Below are positions 18,069 through 26,699 of a stretch of DNA of 33,984 nt, one piece after another. Source of the DNA: Prevotella sp. Its GTDB lineage: Bacteria > Bacteroidota > Bacteroidia > Bacteroidales > Bacteroidaceae. A program made the translations under genes and the position numbers. The stretch covers positions 1 to 33,984 of the forward strand of contig JAFQQY010000017.1 in the NCBI GenBank assembly GCA_017410365.1, given 5' to 3'. How positions within the stretch are numbered: the stretch's first letter is position 1; the number at the start of each line of letters is the position of its first letter. The notes beneath the pieces are model-generated. The model was given only the letters and a program-made list of their open reading frames with translations, searched no databases and had not been told where the DNA came from.

Positions 18069-18755
18069 TTATTTTCCCTCTACTATCCTCATTCTTAATA
18101 TCCTGACATCGGAAACTGGTCGGTCATAGTCGTCTGTATATTCCTTTTGTATTTTCCCCACGACATCCAGACCTTCCACAACCTCACCGAAAACGGTATA
18201 TGCCCCGTCGAGGTGCGGTGCGCCACCTGTCTTGCGATAGCATGTCCGCATATCTTCCGTCATCGGGAACTTACCAGACGTCACACTGTCAAGTCTTTCT
18301 GAGAAATGGTCAACATCATTTGATGAAAACGTATTGCCCCAGACTATATAGAACTGACAGGCATCAGACTTAAATTCCGGATTCAGTTCGTCAGCCTCAC
18401 GAGCCATTGCCACTGCCCCACGCTTGTGATACAATCCGGGCACAATTTCAGCTGGAATCTTATACGGCAACGTGCCTTCGCCCAATGTAATTCCCGACTC
18501 AGCTTTCTTGCTGTCAGGATCACCTGCCTGTATCATAAAATGCTTTATCACTCGGTGGAAAAGCAAACTGTCATAAAAATGCTCATTGACAAGACGCACA
18601 AAATTGTCTCTGTGCTTTGGTGTTTCCTCATACAAAGCAATACGTATATTGCCGTGAGTTGTCTCCATCTGCACTTCTGTGCGATGTTGAGCAGCCACAC
18701 TAAGAACATTTAACATGGCAAGGGCAACCAGCAACAGGCGAATTTTATTTACCAA
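18069..18755 (-). CDS. Exported cyclophilin-type peptidyl-prolyl cis-trans isomerase
   Basis: This protein should catalyse proline isomerisation during folding of exported proteins. The cyclophilin domain starts at VQMETTHGNIRIALYEETPKH; catalytic landmarks are FHRVI, MIQAGDP and the later GAYTVFGEV. An insertion rich in charged residues (VDHFSERLDSVTSGKFPMTEDM) precedes the GGAPHLDGAY segment. I choose the TTG at 18755 because it gives a signal peptide with a basic start and hydrophobic core ending VAAQ. This start overlaps the end of the upstream 87-residue gene by 11 bases, suggesting translational coupling. An internal ATG at 18716 would leave almost no signal peptide. It is the last gene of a likely prsW-small protein-cyclophilin unit. 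Confidence 0.88.
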   Translation of the reverse strand: MVNKIRLLLVALAMLNVLSVAAQHRTEVQMETTHGNIRIALYEETPKHRDNFVRLVNEHFYDSLLFHRVIKHFMIQAGDPDSKKAESGITLGEGTLPYKIPAEIVPGLYHKRGAVAMAREADELNPEFKSDACQFYIVWGNTFSSNDVDHFSERLDSVTSGKFPMTEDMRTCYRKTGGAPHLDGAYTVFGEVVEGLDVVGKIQKEYTDDYDRPVSDVRILRMRIVEGK

Positions 18756-19008
18756 AACTATTAAGTTTAAAGTTATGGAAAACTGTTGAAGCAAGCAATA
18801 CACCGTATTCTTGAATCAACCTGTCGATATCTTGTAACTGTTCAGAAGTAAACTTACCATTCATATCCTTCAAAAGGGCATCTACCTTAGCACTCTGTGC
18901 TTCTAACTCTGCTTCTGATACTTTGCTGTCAGCCATTATGCTCTGCAAAGACTCACTTCTAAAGATATTTTCCTGCAACTTCTGCAGACCATTTTCTTCG
19001 AAAATCAT
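18745..19008 (-). CDS. Small protein of unknown function (87 residues)
   Basis: I do not recognise this protein. It is acidic, Glu/Gln/Leu/Ser-rich and probably almost all helical (SEAELEAQSAKVDALLKDMN), ending in a less acidic tail (HNFKLNSFGK). There is no signal peptide, membrane segment or cysteine. It starts 15 bases after the prsW stop codon and its end overlaps the chosen start of the cyclophilin gene, which supports it being a translated member of the same transcript. Its role may be linked to envelope stress or folding through those neighbours, but that is only positional inference. Confidence 0.7.
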   Translation of the reverse strand: MIFEENGLQKLQENIFRSESLQSIMADSKVSEAELEAQSAKVDALLKDMNGKFTSEQLQDIDRLIQEYGVLLASTVFHNFKLNSFGK

Positions 19009-19023
19009 AATATATTTAATATT

Positions 19024-19761
19024 TTAATATTTATATTCCGTTTCATCTGTTCTTTTGATAGCCATTCCCATTGCCATTAGTTCTGCAATTCTGGCACTGC
19101 ACCTCTTTCGTAACTTATTGCATAACCACAAGACAGCAATCGCCAGGAATATACTTAGTTCTGGTGCCACTTGCATATAGAACAACAGCGTATCATATAC
19201 GCCATGAATCATTATCGGAACAAGCAGCACTAGGCTTTTATTCCAAAGACTATGATTATTATTAAAATGAATCAGTGAATAATAGTAGCCCATTAGTATT
19301 CCGCAACCACAATGCATTGGCACAGCCAATAAAGCACGTGTAATGCCCACAGTCACCCAATCGTCGAGATTATCGAATAGATATAACACATTTTCCAATG
19401 CGGCAAAACCCAATGCTACGCTTGCTGCATATACTACACCATCGAGATGCTCATCAAAATACTTATTCTTGCGTATCAAAAGCCAGAACATGAAAAATTT
19501 CGCCAGTTCTTCCGGTATGGAAGCACCGAAAAACGAAACGCCAAGACAATCAAGAAAGCTTGTTTGCACTTCCGGAGAGAGTCCAACTGCTGTCATAGGC
19601 AAGCTGATTGTCAATGAAAGGAAAGTAGAAAGCACACCAAACCAAAGACCCTTAATCAACATGCCTGTGGGTTCTGGATTCTGCTTGTCTTTAAAATAGA
19701 CATAAAGCATAAGCACAACTATTGGGGCCAATGCCGCCGCTAATACATATAGAGTTTGCAT
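19024..19761 (-). CDS. PrsW-family intramembrane metalloprotease
   Basis: This multi-pass membrane protein belongs to the PrsW family (a relative of the CAAX protease/ABI families); Bacillus PrsW cleaves an anti-sigma factor. Visible motifs are the zinc/catalytic EELAK in SIPEELAKFF, the histidine in AVPMHCGCGILMG, and HGVYD near the C-terminus. There are about seven hydrophobic segments. I start at the ATG at 19761 (245 residues) because a TAnnTTTG element is 28 bases upstream and a longer frame would run into the dnaX coding region. It is divergent from dnaX and heads a three-gene unit with the 87-residue protein and the cyclophilin. The target is unknown. Confidence 0.88.
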   Translation of the reverse strand: MQTLYVLAAALAPIVVLMLYVYFKDKQNPEPTGMLIKGLWFGVLSTFLSLTISLPMTAVGLSPEVQTSFLDCLGVSFFGASIPEELAKFFMFWLLIRKNKYFDEHLDGVVYAASVALGFAALENVLYLFDNLDDWVTVGITRALLAVPMHCGCGILMGYYYSLIHFNNNHSLWNKSLVLLVPIMIHGVYDTLLFYMQVAPELSIFLAIAVLWLCNKLRKRCSARIAELMAMGMAIKRTDETEYKY

Positions 19762-19788
19762 ACGGTAAGATTCTGTTGTTTCAAGCTG

Positions 19789-19796
19789 CAAATATA
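19789..19796 (-). promoter_or_regulatory. Bacteroidetes -7 element for prsW
   Basis: The - strand reads TATATTTG, a TAnnTTTG match, 28 bases upstream of the chosen prsW ATG; it decides that start. Confidence 0.65.
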
Positions 19797-19848
19797 AACA
19801 TTTTAATATAAATAAGATGTTTTTTATCTGAAAAAAATATTTTTTACG

Positions 19849-19856
19849 TATCTTTG
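19849..19856 (+). promoter_or_regulatory. Bacteroidetes -7 element for dnaX
   Basis: TATCTTTG matches TAnnTTTG and lies 22 bases upstream of the dnaX ATG. It is back to back with the prsW element, 53 bases apart. Confidence 0.65.
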
Positions 19857-19878
19857 CGCAAGCAAACAAAAAAGACTT

Positions 19879-21690
19879 ATGGAAGAATATATTGTTTCGG
19901 CACGAAAATACAGGCCCACGTCGTTTGACACTGTTGTGGGACAAGCTGCGCTAACCACAACACTCAAGAATGCGGTGAAAAGTGGCAAGCTGGCTCATGC
20001 CTACCTGTTCTGCGGTCCGCGTGGTGTCGGCAAAACCACATGTGCCCGCATTTTTGCCAAAGCCATTAACTGCATGAACCCCACTGCAGATGGTGAGGCT
20101 TGCGGCAACTGCGAAAGCTGCATTGCATTTGGCGAACAGCGTTCGTTCAACATTTTTGAACTCGACGCTGCATCAAACAACTCGGTTGAGCACATCAAGA
20201 CACTGATGGAGCAAACCAGAATACCACCGCAAGTGGGCAAATATAAAGTATTTATCATCGACGAGGTGCACATGCTCTCTACGGCGGCTTTCAATGCGTT
20301 CCTCAAAACGCTTGAAGAACCGCCGGCACATGTTATATTCATCCTTGCCACAACAGAAAAGCATAAGATTCTGCCTACTATCCTCTCCCGCTGCCAGATT
20401 TACGATTTCGAACGCATGACGGTACGCAACACCATCGAACACCTCAAAAGCGTTGCAACGAAAGAAGGTATACAGTTTGAGGAAGAAGCTCTTGCGGTTA
20501 TTGCTGAGAAGGCCGACGGAGGTATGCGCGATGCGTTGTCTATATTCGACCAGACTGCAAGTTTCTGTCAGGGCAACATCACATATCAGAAGGTGATAGA
20601 AGACCTCAATGTGCTTGATGCCGACCATTATTTTAAGATTATCGACCTTAGCATCGAAAATAAGGTAAGCGACATTATGGTGTTGCTTAACAACATCATC
20701 AACAAGGGTTTCGACGGCGGTCTGCTTATTGGCGGATTAGCAAAACATGTGCGCAATGTACTGATGGCAAAAGACGAAAGTACACTGCCGCTACTAGAGG
20801 TGAGCGATAGTCAGCGAGTGCTGTATAAACAACAGGCTGCTAAATGCGAAGCACGTTTTCTATACCAGGCATTGCGCATAATGAACCAATGCGACATCAA
20901 CTACCGACAAAGCAGCAACAAGCGCCTGCTGGTTGAACTGACGCTAATAGAGGTTGCGCAGATAACACAGCCGGAGGATACGCCTAGCGCGGGGCGTCGC
21001 CCCAGAAGATTAAAATCCCTGTTTAAGAATTTGATTCAGCAAACCCAGCCACAACAGAGAACCCCGCAGGTAGTTCCGGCTGGGCAGGTACAACGTGCTG
21101 AATCGCAGCAGCAAATTGCAACTGCACAACAAGCATCGGAGCCTGCAAAAACGGTTCCAACAGCAACTTATAGTTCAGCAACCCGTCCAGTACTGAAAAC
21201 AAGTATTGGTAAAATTGGCAATTCATGGAATAATCTGCGCGAACAGAGCAATACAAGAAAAAAGATGCAGATTATTCCTGGTACTCTTGGCACCGACGAC
21301 CCTAATGCTGCCGTAAAAGAGGAGTATCTGGAGTTCACTCAGCACGATTTGGAATTTGAATGGCTATCCATGTGTAACCGTATGCCACAACAACTCACCG
21401 CCTTGGCTGCACGAATGAAAAACATGAAGCCCGTAATCACAACGTTCCCTGAAGTTGAGGTTGACGTAGACAATAAGATAATGCTAGAACAAATAGAGAA
21501 CATCAAGGGCAACATATTGAAAACCTTGAAGCACTATCTGCATAATAATGCAATAACTTTCACTCCAAAGCTAGTCGAACACCATGAGCAAGTGAAAATA
21601 CTTAGCAGAAGAGAACAATTTGAAGAAATCACCAAGCAGTATCCTGCTGTTCAGATGCTTAAAGAAATACTTGATCTTGACTTAGCATAA
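19879..21690 (+). CDS. dnaX: DNA polymerase III subunits gamma and tau
   Basis: DnaX is the ATPase of the clamp loader; full-length tau also ties the polymerase to the helicase. The AAA+ module is clear: Walker A GPRGVGKTT at about residues 46-54, a zinc site with Cys 65, 75, 78 and 81, DEVHMLS as Walker B, and the LSRC arginine-finger motif. A Gln/Pro/Ala-rich linker covers about residues 385-440, followed by a C-terminal domain, for 603 residues in total. An in-frame A AAA AAG heptamer at 21258-21264 (codons 460-462) with a -1 frame stop at 21303 could produce a shorter gamma form of about 475 residues. It is divergent from prsW and convergent with asnA, with a hairpin directly after the stop. 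Confidence 0.96.
   Translation: MEEYIVSARKYRPTSFDTVVGQAALTTTLKNAVKSGKLAHAYLFCGPRGVGKTTCARIFAKAINCMNPTADGEACGNCESCIAFGEQRSFNIFELDAASNNSVEHIKTLMEQTRIPPQVGKYKVFIIDEVHMLSTAAFNAFLKTLEEPPAHVIFILATTEKHKILPTILSRCQIYDFERMTVRNTIEHLKSVATKEGIQFEEEALAVIAEKADGGMRDALSIFDQTASFCQGNITYQKVIEDLNVLDADHYFKIIDLSIENKVSDIMVLLNNIINKGFDGGLLIGGLAKHVRNVLMAKDESTLPLLEVSDSQRVLYKQQAAKCEARFLYQALRIMNQCDINYRQSSNKRLLVELTLIEVAQITQPEDTPSAGRRPRRLKSLFKNLIQQTQPQQRTPQVVPAGQVQRAESQQQIATAQQASEPAKTVPTATYSSATRPVLKTSIGKIGNSWNNLREQSNTRKKMQIIPGTLGTDDPNAAVKEEYLEFTQHDLEFEWLSMCNRMPQQLTALAARMKNMKPVITTFPEVEVDVDNKIMLEQIENIKGNILKTLKHYLHNNAITFTPKLVEHHEQVKILSRREQFEEITKQYPAVQMLKEILDLDLA
21258..21305 (+). promoter_or_regulatory. Candidate -1 programmed frameshift site in dnaX
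   Basis: The codons AGA AAA AAG create the heptamer A AAA AAG in the X XXY YYZ register, the same heptamer used by E. coli dnaX. A one-base backward slip would add 13 codons from 21264 and stop at TAA (21303-21305). No strong upstream Shine-Dalgarno-like stimulator is visible, and only a weak downstream GGT/ACC hairpin. Confidence 0.5.
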
Positions 21691-21697
21691 TTTAAAA

Positions 21698-21746
21698 TTG
21701 AAGGGTTGAAGACTGCTCATCAGTTTCGCTGTCTTCAACCCTTCAA
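21698..21746. terminator. 16-bp hairpin after dnaX
   Basis: TTGAAGGGTTGAAGAC (21698-21713) is perfectly complementary to 21731-21746 with a 17-base loop, seven bases after the dnaX stop codon. The right arm is made of the first units of an 8-bp tandem repeat, so the hairpin appears to have been built from that repeat. Confidence 0.7.
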
Positions 21747-21821
21747 CCCTTCAATCCTTCAATTCTTCAATCTTTCAATTCTTCAATCTTTCAATCCTTC
21801 AACTCTTCAATCCTTCAATTC
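21734..21821. repeat. 8-bp tandem repeat (TTCAAYCC type), 11 units, dnaX-asnA
   Basis: Eleven consecutive 8-bp units, such as TTCAACCC, TTCAATCC, TTCAATTC and TTCAATCT, run from 21734 to the asnA stop codon. Two of the units are exact neighbours and the rest vary only in the last three bases. Confidence 0.88.
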
Positions 21822-22858
21822 TATATCAGCTGCATCCCCAACTCCTTGCACTCCTTGCGCATATCGTCAGGCCAGATGCTTGCCTGTATTTCTCCGATGT
21901 GAGCCTTTTGCAAAAGTACCATGCACAGACGACTCTGACCGATACCGCCACCGATGCACAAAGGCAGTTCGCCGTTCATCAGTTTCTGGTGGAAATAAAG
22001 CGACATTCTGTCTTCCTTTCCTGTAAGAGTCAACTGACGCTGCAGCGACTCCTTGTTCACGCGGATACCCATTGACGACAATTCTATCGAGCGTCCAAGC
22101 ACAGGATACCATATCAGAATATCACCATTCAATCCCTGACGTCCATTCTCCGCCACCGTTGACCAGTCGTCATAGTCCGGCGCACGTCCGTCATGCTTCT
22201 CACCGTTGCTCAGTTCCGCACCTATACCTATTATAAATACAGCACCATACTTCTTGGTGATAGCGTCCTCGCGCTCTTTCGGAGTAAGGTCTGGATACAT
22301 CTGCAACAGTTCCTCGCTGTGTATTATTTTTATCTTCTCAGGCAAGAAAGGCTTTATCTGCGGATAAGTCTCACATGTCAGATATTCCGTGCGACGTATA
22401 GCTGCATATATGCGATCCACCACATCACAGAGATAGGCCGATGTGCGCTGCTCATCTGTAATAACAGCCTCCCAGTCCCATTGGTCAACATATAGCGAAT
22501 GCAGATTGTCTAGTTCTTCATCTGCGCGTATGGCATTCATATCAGTATATATGCCGTATCCCGGTTCCACCTCATATTCTGCCAGCGACAGACGCTTCCA
22601 TTTGGCAAGTGAATGCACAACCTCTGCTCTTGCTTCGCCAAGGTCTTTAATAGGGAATGTCACCGCACGCTCCACTCCGTTCAGGTCGTCGTTGATACCC
22701 AGACCCTTCAGCACGAAAAGCGGTGCAGTCACACGGCGCAGTCTCAGTTCTGTAGATATATTTTGTTGGAAGAACTCCTTAATCAGTTTAATGCCCTGCT
22801 CCGTCTGCTTCATGTCGAGCAGCGGTTTATAGCCTTCAGGCTTTATCAGTTTGCTCAT
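21821..22858 (-). CDS. asnA: Aspartate--ammonia ligase (AsnA)
   Basis: AsnA makes asparagine from aspartate, ammonia and ATP in the cytoplasm and is related to class II aminoacyl-tRNA synthetases. The protein is 345 residues, near the family norm of about 330-345. Typical features are an N-terminal LRLRRVTAPLFV, NDDLNGVERAVTFPI, the SLYVDQWDWE block, HDGRAPDYDDW, and the C-terminal motif-3-like LCIGGGIGQSRLCMVLLQ with the ATP-site arginine. The start is the ATG at 22858, 28 bases after a TACCTTTG promoter element. It ends against an 8-bp repeat array shared with the convergent dnaX gene. Confidence 0.96.
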   Translation of the reverse strand: MSKLIKPEGYKPLLDMKQTEQGIKLIKEFFQQNISTELRLRRVTAPLFVLKGLGINDDLNGVERAVTFPIKDLGEARAEVVHSLAKWKRLSLAEYEVEPGYGIYTDMNAIRADEELDNLHSLYVDQWDWEAVITDEQRTSAYLCDVVDRIYAAIRRTEYLTCETYPQIKPFLPEKIKIIHSEELLQMYPDLTPKEREDAITKKYGAVFIIGIGAELSNGEKHDGRAPDYDDWSTVAENGRQGLNGDILIWYPVLGRSIELSSMGIRVNKESLQRQLTLTGKEDRMSLYFHQKLMNGELPLCIGGGIGQSRLCMVLLQKAHIGEIQASIWPDDMRKECKELGMQLI

Positions 22859-22886
22859 CTATGTCCTAATTTTTGTTTTTGCGCTG

Positions 22887-22894
22887 CAAAGGTA
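22887..22894 (-). promoter_or_regulatory. Bacteroidetes -7 element for asnA
   Basis: The - strand reads TACCTTTG, a TAnnTTTG match, 28 bases upstream of the asnA ATG. Confidence 0.65.
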
Positions 22895-23052
22895 CATCTT
22901 TTCTGTTAATTTGCAAACCATCGGCGCCATTTATTTTCCAATTTGTTAGAAAATAAAGACAATTCGTTTCTTTTTGCGAAAGAACAGCAATAATCACAAA
23001 CCTTATCATGCGAGCTATTGGAAATAAATATCCCTGCAAGCAGACATCCTAC

Positions 23053-23112
23053 AATAAAGAAGAACTGAAAATCGAAAGCAAACTTTCATTTATCAGTTCT
23101 TCTTTATTTTTT
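23053..23112 (-). terminator. Terminator hairpin downstream of tRNA-Arg
   Basis: AATAAAGAAGAACTGA (23053-23068) pairs perfectly with 23093-23108 around a 24-base loop that holds a nested GAAAG/CTTTC stem. It lies immediately downstream of the - strand tRNA. The T run is stronger on the + strand side, so termination could be bidirectional. The remaining gap up to asnA (22895-23052) shows nothing I can name. Confidence 0.7.
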
Positions 23113-23113
23113 G

Positions 23114-23187
23114 TGATCCCGTTGGGATTCAAACCCAAGACCTTCAGAACCGGAATCTGACGCTCTATTCAGCTAAGCTACGGGACC
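23114..23187 (-). tRNA. tRNA-Arg (anticodon CCG)
   Basis: The reverse complement folds as a full cloverleaf: acceptor GGTCCCG with CGGGATC (one G-T pair), D arm with TAGCTTAGC, anticodon stem TCAGA/TCTGA with loop TTCCGGT, and T arm TTGGG TTTGAAT CCCAA. The central loop bases CCG read the Arg codon CGG. The discriminator is A at 23114, and CCA is not encoded. A TACCTTTG -7 element lies about 20 bases upstream and a hairpin follows. Confidence 0.96.
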
Positions 23188-23206
23188 TAAAACCTATTTG
23201 CGGATA

Positions 23207-23214
23207 CAAAGGTA
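23207..23214 (-). promoter_or_regulatory. Bacteroidetes -7 element for tRNA-Arg
   Basis: The - strand reads TACCTTTG, matching TAnnTTTG, 20 bases before the tRNA 5' end and about 67 bases beyond the hsdR stop codon, so the tRNA has its own promoter. Confidence 0.65.
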
Positions 23215-23280
23215 ATAAATTTTATGAAGACTGCAAAGATGAAGAGCCAAAAAGCGAATAAATGCACCACCGTAGCACAA

Positions 23281-26200
23281 TCATTCTCCAGATTCACCAA
23301 GCGTTTCCGCCACATTCCAACAGAATGTTTCATCGGGCAGTATATCATACCTATTTGTTGCCTCACTTACATATCGGCTAACTACGTGATACCAGTCTTT
23401 CTGATTCATTCCGAAATATCGTTCACCAAACTGATTGAAACATTCTCGCACAATAGACAATAACGTTGTACCTGCATCAAATGCCATCATTTGGTCAACC
23501 ATGTTTTTAAGCGAACTGTCATTGCATACATTATCTATTGTTGCCAAATGAATCTCAACAGCAACGCAATGCCCTTCTTCCCGCTCATACTTTTTAAAGT
23601 TCTCTGCTTGTTCAAATATTTCCTTAAAAACCTCATCCTGCGGTACTGGGGGATAACCATGTTCTGCCAATATCAGAATCAAGTCCATTTGCAGTTCTGC
23701 CTTGATATCAGAACGGTTTGCCCAATCAGTATATTTCGATTTATCATCCACCATTGCCTTCACTGCAGCTGCCAATTTCAGCAGTTTGTCTTCTGGATAT
23801 GAAAAGCCGAACTTTTCTGCTATATCCTTCAAAATATCATAAAAAGCCTTTTCTTCATAAGTGATACCCAAATCCTTGAACGACTTCTTCTCCTTGTTCA
23901 CCTCATGCAAAAGTTCTGCCATCTGCTTAGCCACTTCTTCCAACACCTCCTGAGCCAGTACTGCATTATCGCTTCTGTCGTTATATCTTGCAACCAAAGC
24001 ATTCAAACGCTTCGTAAAGTCCACTCCCCTAATCTTGTTCACCTTCTTGAAATCAGTAATTACTGTACGCAGCAGCTTCTCCATCAGCTTTACTTTCGTG
24101 TTGGGCAGTTTCATTTTTTCAAGCCTTGCCATATACTCCTCGCTAAGCAAGTCTATATCCTTGGTGTTAGCATTTACCTGAGCAACCTCCTCAACACCTT
24201 CTGATTGCAGAGCCCGCTGCAGCATCTCGCTGACCTTACGGTTCATCTGTGTAATATCAGGCGCATTTCCTTTCGTCAGTTTGAATATTATTGAACGTAC
24301 ACCTGTAAAGAAATGAATATCTTCTCTGTCTTTATCTGTTATGTCATCATGATTCATACAGATATTATATGCCGATTTCATCTTCTTTACGTGTCCCATA
24401 AAGAGGTTTTGAGTCTTTTCTGTTCCTTGTATGAACTCTGCGGCATTCTTCAGGCACTCCAATTGCTCTAATGGTGTTCCACTTGTGAATTTAGAATAGT
24501 CGAACATAGTAAACATTCTGCGAAGAATGTCCAGTTCATCCTTTACTATAGTCAACGACTGTTCTATTGTTTCCACATTCTCGCCTATATTTCCACCACC
24601 AGCATATTGCCTTAATGCATCATTCAGATTATTCTTTATGCCCAGATAGTCAACCACCAGTCCCTTATCCTTACCTTCAAATACGCGATTTACTCTTGAT
24701 ATCGTCTGTATCAGCGTGTGCTTCTGCAAAGGTTTGTCTATATACATAGTGTCAAGACACGGTGCATCAAAGCCCGTAATCCACATATCTACCACTATGG
24801 CAATCTTAAATTCTGACTCCGGGTCTTTAAACAATCCATCCAGTTTCTTTCTGTCATCATCACCACCTAATAATTCATATAGCCTTTGCTCATCGTCCTT
24901 AGAGCGCGTCATCACCATTTTCACACGGTTTTCCTCCCATTCTGGACGCAAAGAAATAATCTGTTTATACAGGTCGTATGCAATATGACGACTGGAACAT
25001 ACAAACATTGCCTTGCCACACACGGTACTGCCTTCCTCAATGCGCTTCTCGTAATGCTCCACAAAATCTCTTGCCACTGCAGCCAGTCGCTTCGGGTCAC
25101 CCAGAATCTTGTTCATCTGTGTAACAGCCTTCTTGCTTTCTTCTATTTGGTATTCATTAGCACCCTGTTCAGCACATTCCTTATAATAATCCTCTATCTC
25201 TTGCAATTGTCTCCCATCTGTAAACACCTTGGCAGCACGACCTTCATAGACTATGCGGCGCGTGATACCGTCTGCCACTGATTCCGTCATAGAATAACTA
25301 TCCACCACTTCTCCAAACACATCGATTGTGGCATCAATCGGAGTACCAGTAAAACCTACATAGGTAGCGTTAGGCAGCGAATCGTGCAGATACTTGGCGA
25401 AACCATAACTTCGTTTCACACCTTTCTCTGTTATTGATACGTTCTGCTCCACATTTGTCTGCGAGCGATGAGCCTCATCTGATATGCAGATGATATTTGC
25501 ACGTTCCGAAAGCAGATTAATGTCCTCGCTGAACTTTTGTACCGTTGTGAGAAATACGCCTCCGCTCTTCCTGCCTCGCAATCGCTCACCCAGTTCCTGT
25601 CGCGTTTCCACGTTAACCACCGTCTCGTCGCCAATAAACTGTTTGGCATTGAGAAATTGAACAGACAGCTGGTCATCAAGGTCTGTTCGGTCGGTAATCA
25701 ACACTATAGTAGGAGATGCCAAATGACGGCTACGCATCAGCACCCTTGTCAGAAAAAGCATTGTCAGACTCTTGCCACAGCCGGTAGCACCGAAGTATGT
25801 TCCTCCCTTGCCGTCGCCATGCAGATTGATGTGCGAGTGTTCCAATATGTTCTCATATAGGCGATGAGTGGCAAAGAACTGCGGATAGCGACACACTATC
25901 TTTAGTTCGCTCTTCGAATTGTCTGGGAAATAAACAAAGTCTTTCATCACGCTCAGCAGTCTCTCCCTCCTGAACAGTCCTTCCATCATCGTGTGAAGCG
26001 TGTTGATGCCCTCACCAGGCTTATCTTTCTGCTCTACCTTACGCCACGAGTAGAAGAAATCATAGTCTGCAAATAGCGACCCGTATTTGTTGTTCACTCC
26101 ATCGCTAATAACCACAAAAGCGTTATAGCGGAACAGGTTTGGTATATCCCTGCGATAGCGCACCGTCAACTGCGTGTAGGCATTCATGATGGTGGTATCT

Positions 26201-26694
26201 TCCTTCACGGCACTCTTAAATTCCAGTACCACTACAGGCAGACCGTTCACATATACGATACCATCAGGTATGCGCCGTTCCTGTCCCTTTATCTCCAGTT
26301 GGTTCACCACCTTATATATATTGCGGTCAATAGAGACGCCGCTTTGTGACGTATCCACAGGCGAAAAGTCTATCACCTCTACGAACAAGTCAGGCAGCGA
26401 AGCATCCTCTCGCTTGATGGCGAACCCCTCCGTCATCAGTCGATAAGTCTGTGCGTTTTGCTGATAGAGCGGCGCACCATTGTCAGCCGTCAGCTTCGCA
26501 ATGACTCGCTCCACCTCCAAGGGCGTGATTCCCTCCTGGGCATATCTGTCCATCAGATACATCCGCAAGTCATCACGCAGCAGCACCTCCGTCTGCTCTT
26601 TATGTATCGTCTCGCCATTCACGTAGCTGTAACCCTGTTGCTCAAACAGTTCCATGATGGCCATCTCCAGCGCATGTTCATTAAAGTGTGACAT
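23281..26694 (-). CDS. hsdR: Type I restriction enzyme R subunit (HsdR)
   Basis: HsdR is the motor and nuclease subunit of a type I restriction complex with HsdM and HsdS; it translocates DNA and cuts unmodified targets. The N-terminal nuclease domain shows VEVIDF and the ExK of the PD-(D/E)xK site in VVVLEFKS (about residues 155-161). The helicase core follows: Walker A GATGCGKS at about 302-309, TDRTDLD, DEAH at about 406-409, FTGTPID, and QTISRVNRVFEGK. A long helical C-terminal region completes 1137 residues, within the family range, and no frame damage is seen. The ATG is 5 bases after the fic stop, and its ribosome site AAAGGAG lies inside the end of fic, so the two are translationally close. 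It is the last gene of the operon. Confidence 0.96.
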   Translation of the reverse strand: MSHFNEHALEMAIMELFEQQGYSYVNGETIHKEQTEVLLRDDLRMYLMDRYAQEGITPLEVERVIAKLTADNGAPLYQQNAQTYRLMTEGFAIKREDASLPDLFVEVIDFSPVDTSQSGVSIDRNIYKVVNQLEIKGQERRIPDGIVYVNGLPVVVLEFKSAVKEDTTIMNAYTQLTVRYRRDIPNLFRYNAFVVISDGVNNKYGSLFADYDFFYSWRKVEQKDKPGEGINTLHTMMEGLFRRERLLSVMKDFVYFPDNSKSELKIVCRYPQFFATHRLYENILEHSHINLHGDGKGGTYFGATGCGKSLTMLFLTRVLMRSRHLASPTIVLITDRTDLDDQLSVQFLNAKQFIGDETVVNVETRQELGERLRGRKSGGVFLTTVQKFSEDINLLSERANIICISDEAHRSQTNVEQNVSITEKGVKRSYGFAKYLHDSLPNATYVGFTGTPIDATIDVFGEVVDSYSMTESVADGITRRIVYEGRAAKVFTDGRQLQEIEDYYKECAEQGANEYQIEESKKAVTQMNKILGDPKRLAAVARDFVEHYEKRIEEGSTVCGKAMFVCSSRHIAYDLYKQIISLRPEWEENRVKMVMTRSKDDEQRLYELLGGDDDRKKLDGLFKDPESEFKIAIVVDMWITGFDAPCLDTMYIDKPLQKHTLIQTISRVNRVFEGKDKGLVVDYLGIKNNLNDALRQYAGGGNIGENVETIEQSLTIVKDELDILRRMFTMFDYSKFTSGTPLEQLECLKNAAEFIQGTEKTQNLFMGHVKKMKSAYNICMNHDDITDKDREDIHFFTGVRSIIFKLTKGNAPDITQMNRKVSEMLQRALQSEGVEEVAQVNANTKDIDLLSEEYMARLEKMKLPNTKVKLMEKLLRTVITDFKKVNKIRGVDFTKRLNALVARYNDRSDNAVLAQEVLEEVAKQMAELLHEVNKEKKSFKDLGITYEEKAFYDILKDIAEKFGFSYPEDKLLKLAAAVKAMVDDKSKYTDWANRSDIKAELQMDLILILAEHGYPPVPQDEVFKEIFEQAENFKKYEREEGHCVAVEIHLATIDNVCNDSSLKNMVDQMMAFDAGTTLLSIVRECFNQFGERYFGMNQKDWYHVVSRYVSEATNRYDILPDETFCWNVAETLGESGE

Positions 26695-26699
26695 CAGCT

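Noticed and set aside
19762-19944. Longer N-terminus for the PrsW protein
   Set aside because: It would overlap dnaX coding sequence and run through the prsW promoter element at 19789-19796.
21706-22026. A + strand open frame encoding repeated FNPSILQ-type peptides
   Set aside because: The peptide repeat comes from the 8-bp TTCAAYCC array and the frame then runs antisense through asnA; there is no family match.
23053-23280. tRNA-Arg as an integration site for an island carrying the RM operon
   Set aside because: The RM operon lies on the 5' side of the tRNA, whereas most integrases use the 3' end. I see no integrase gene and no copy of the tRNA 3' end near 32700-33000.
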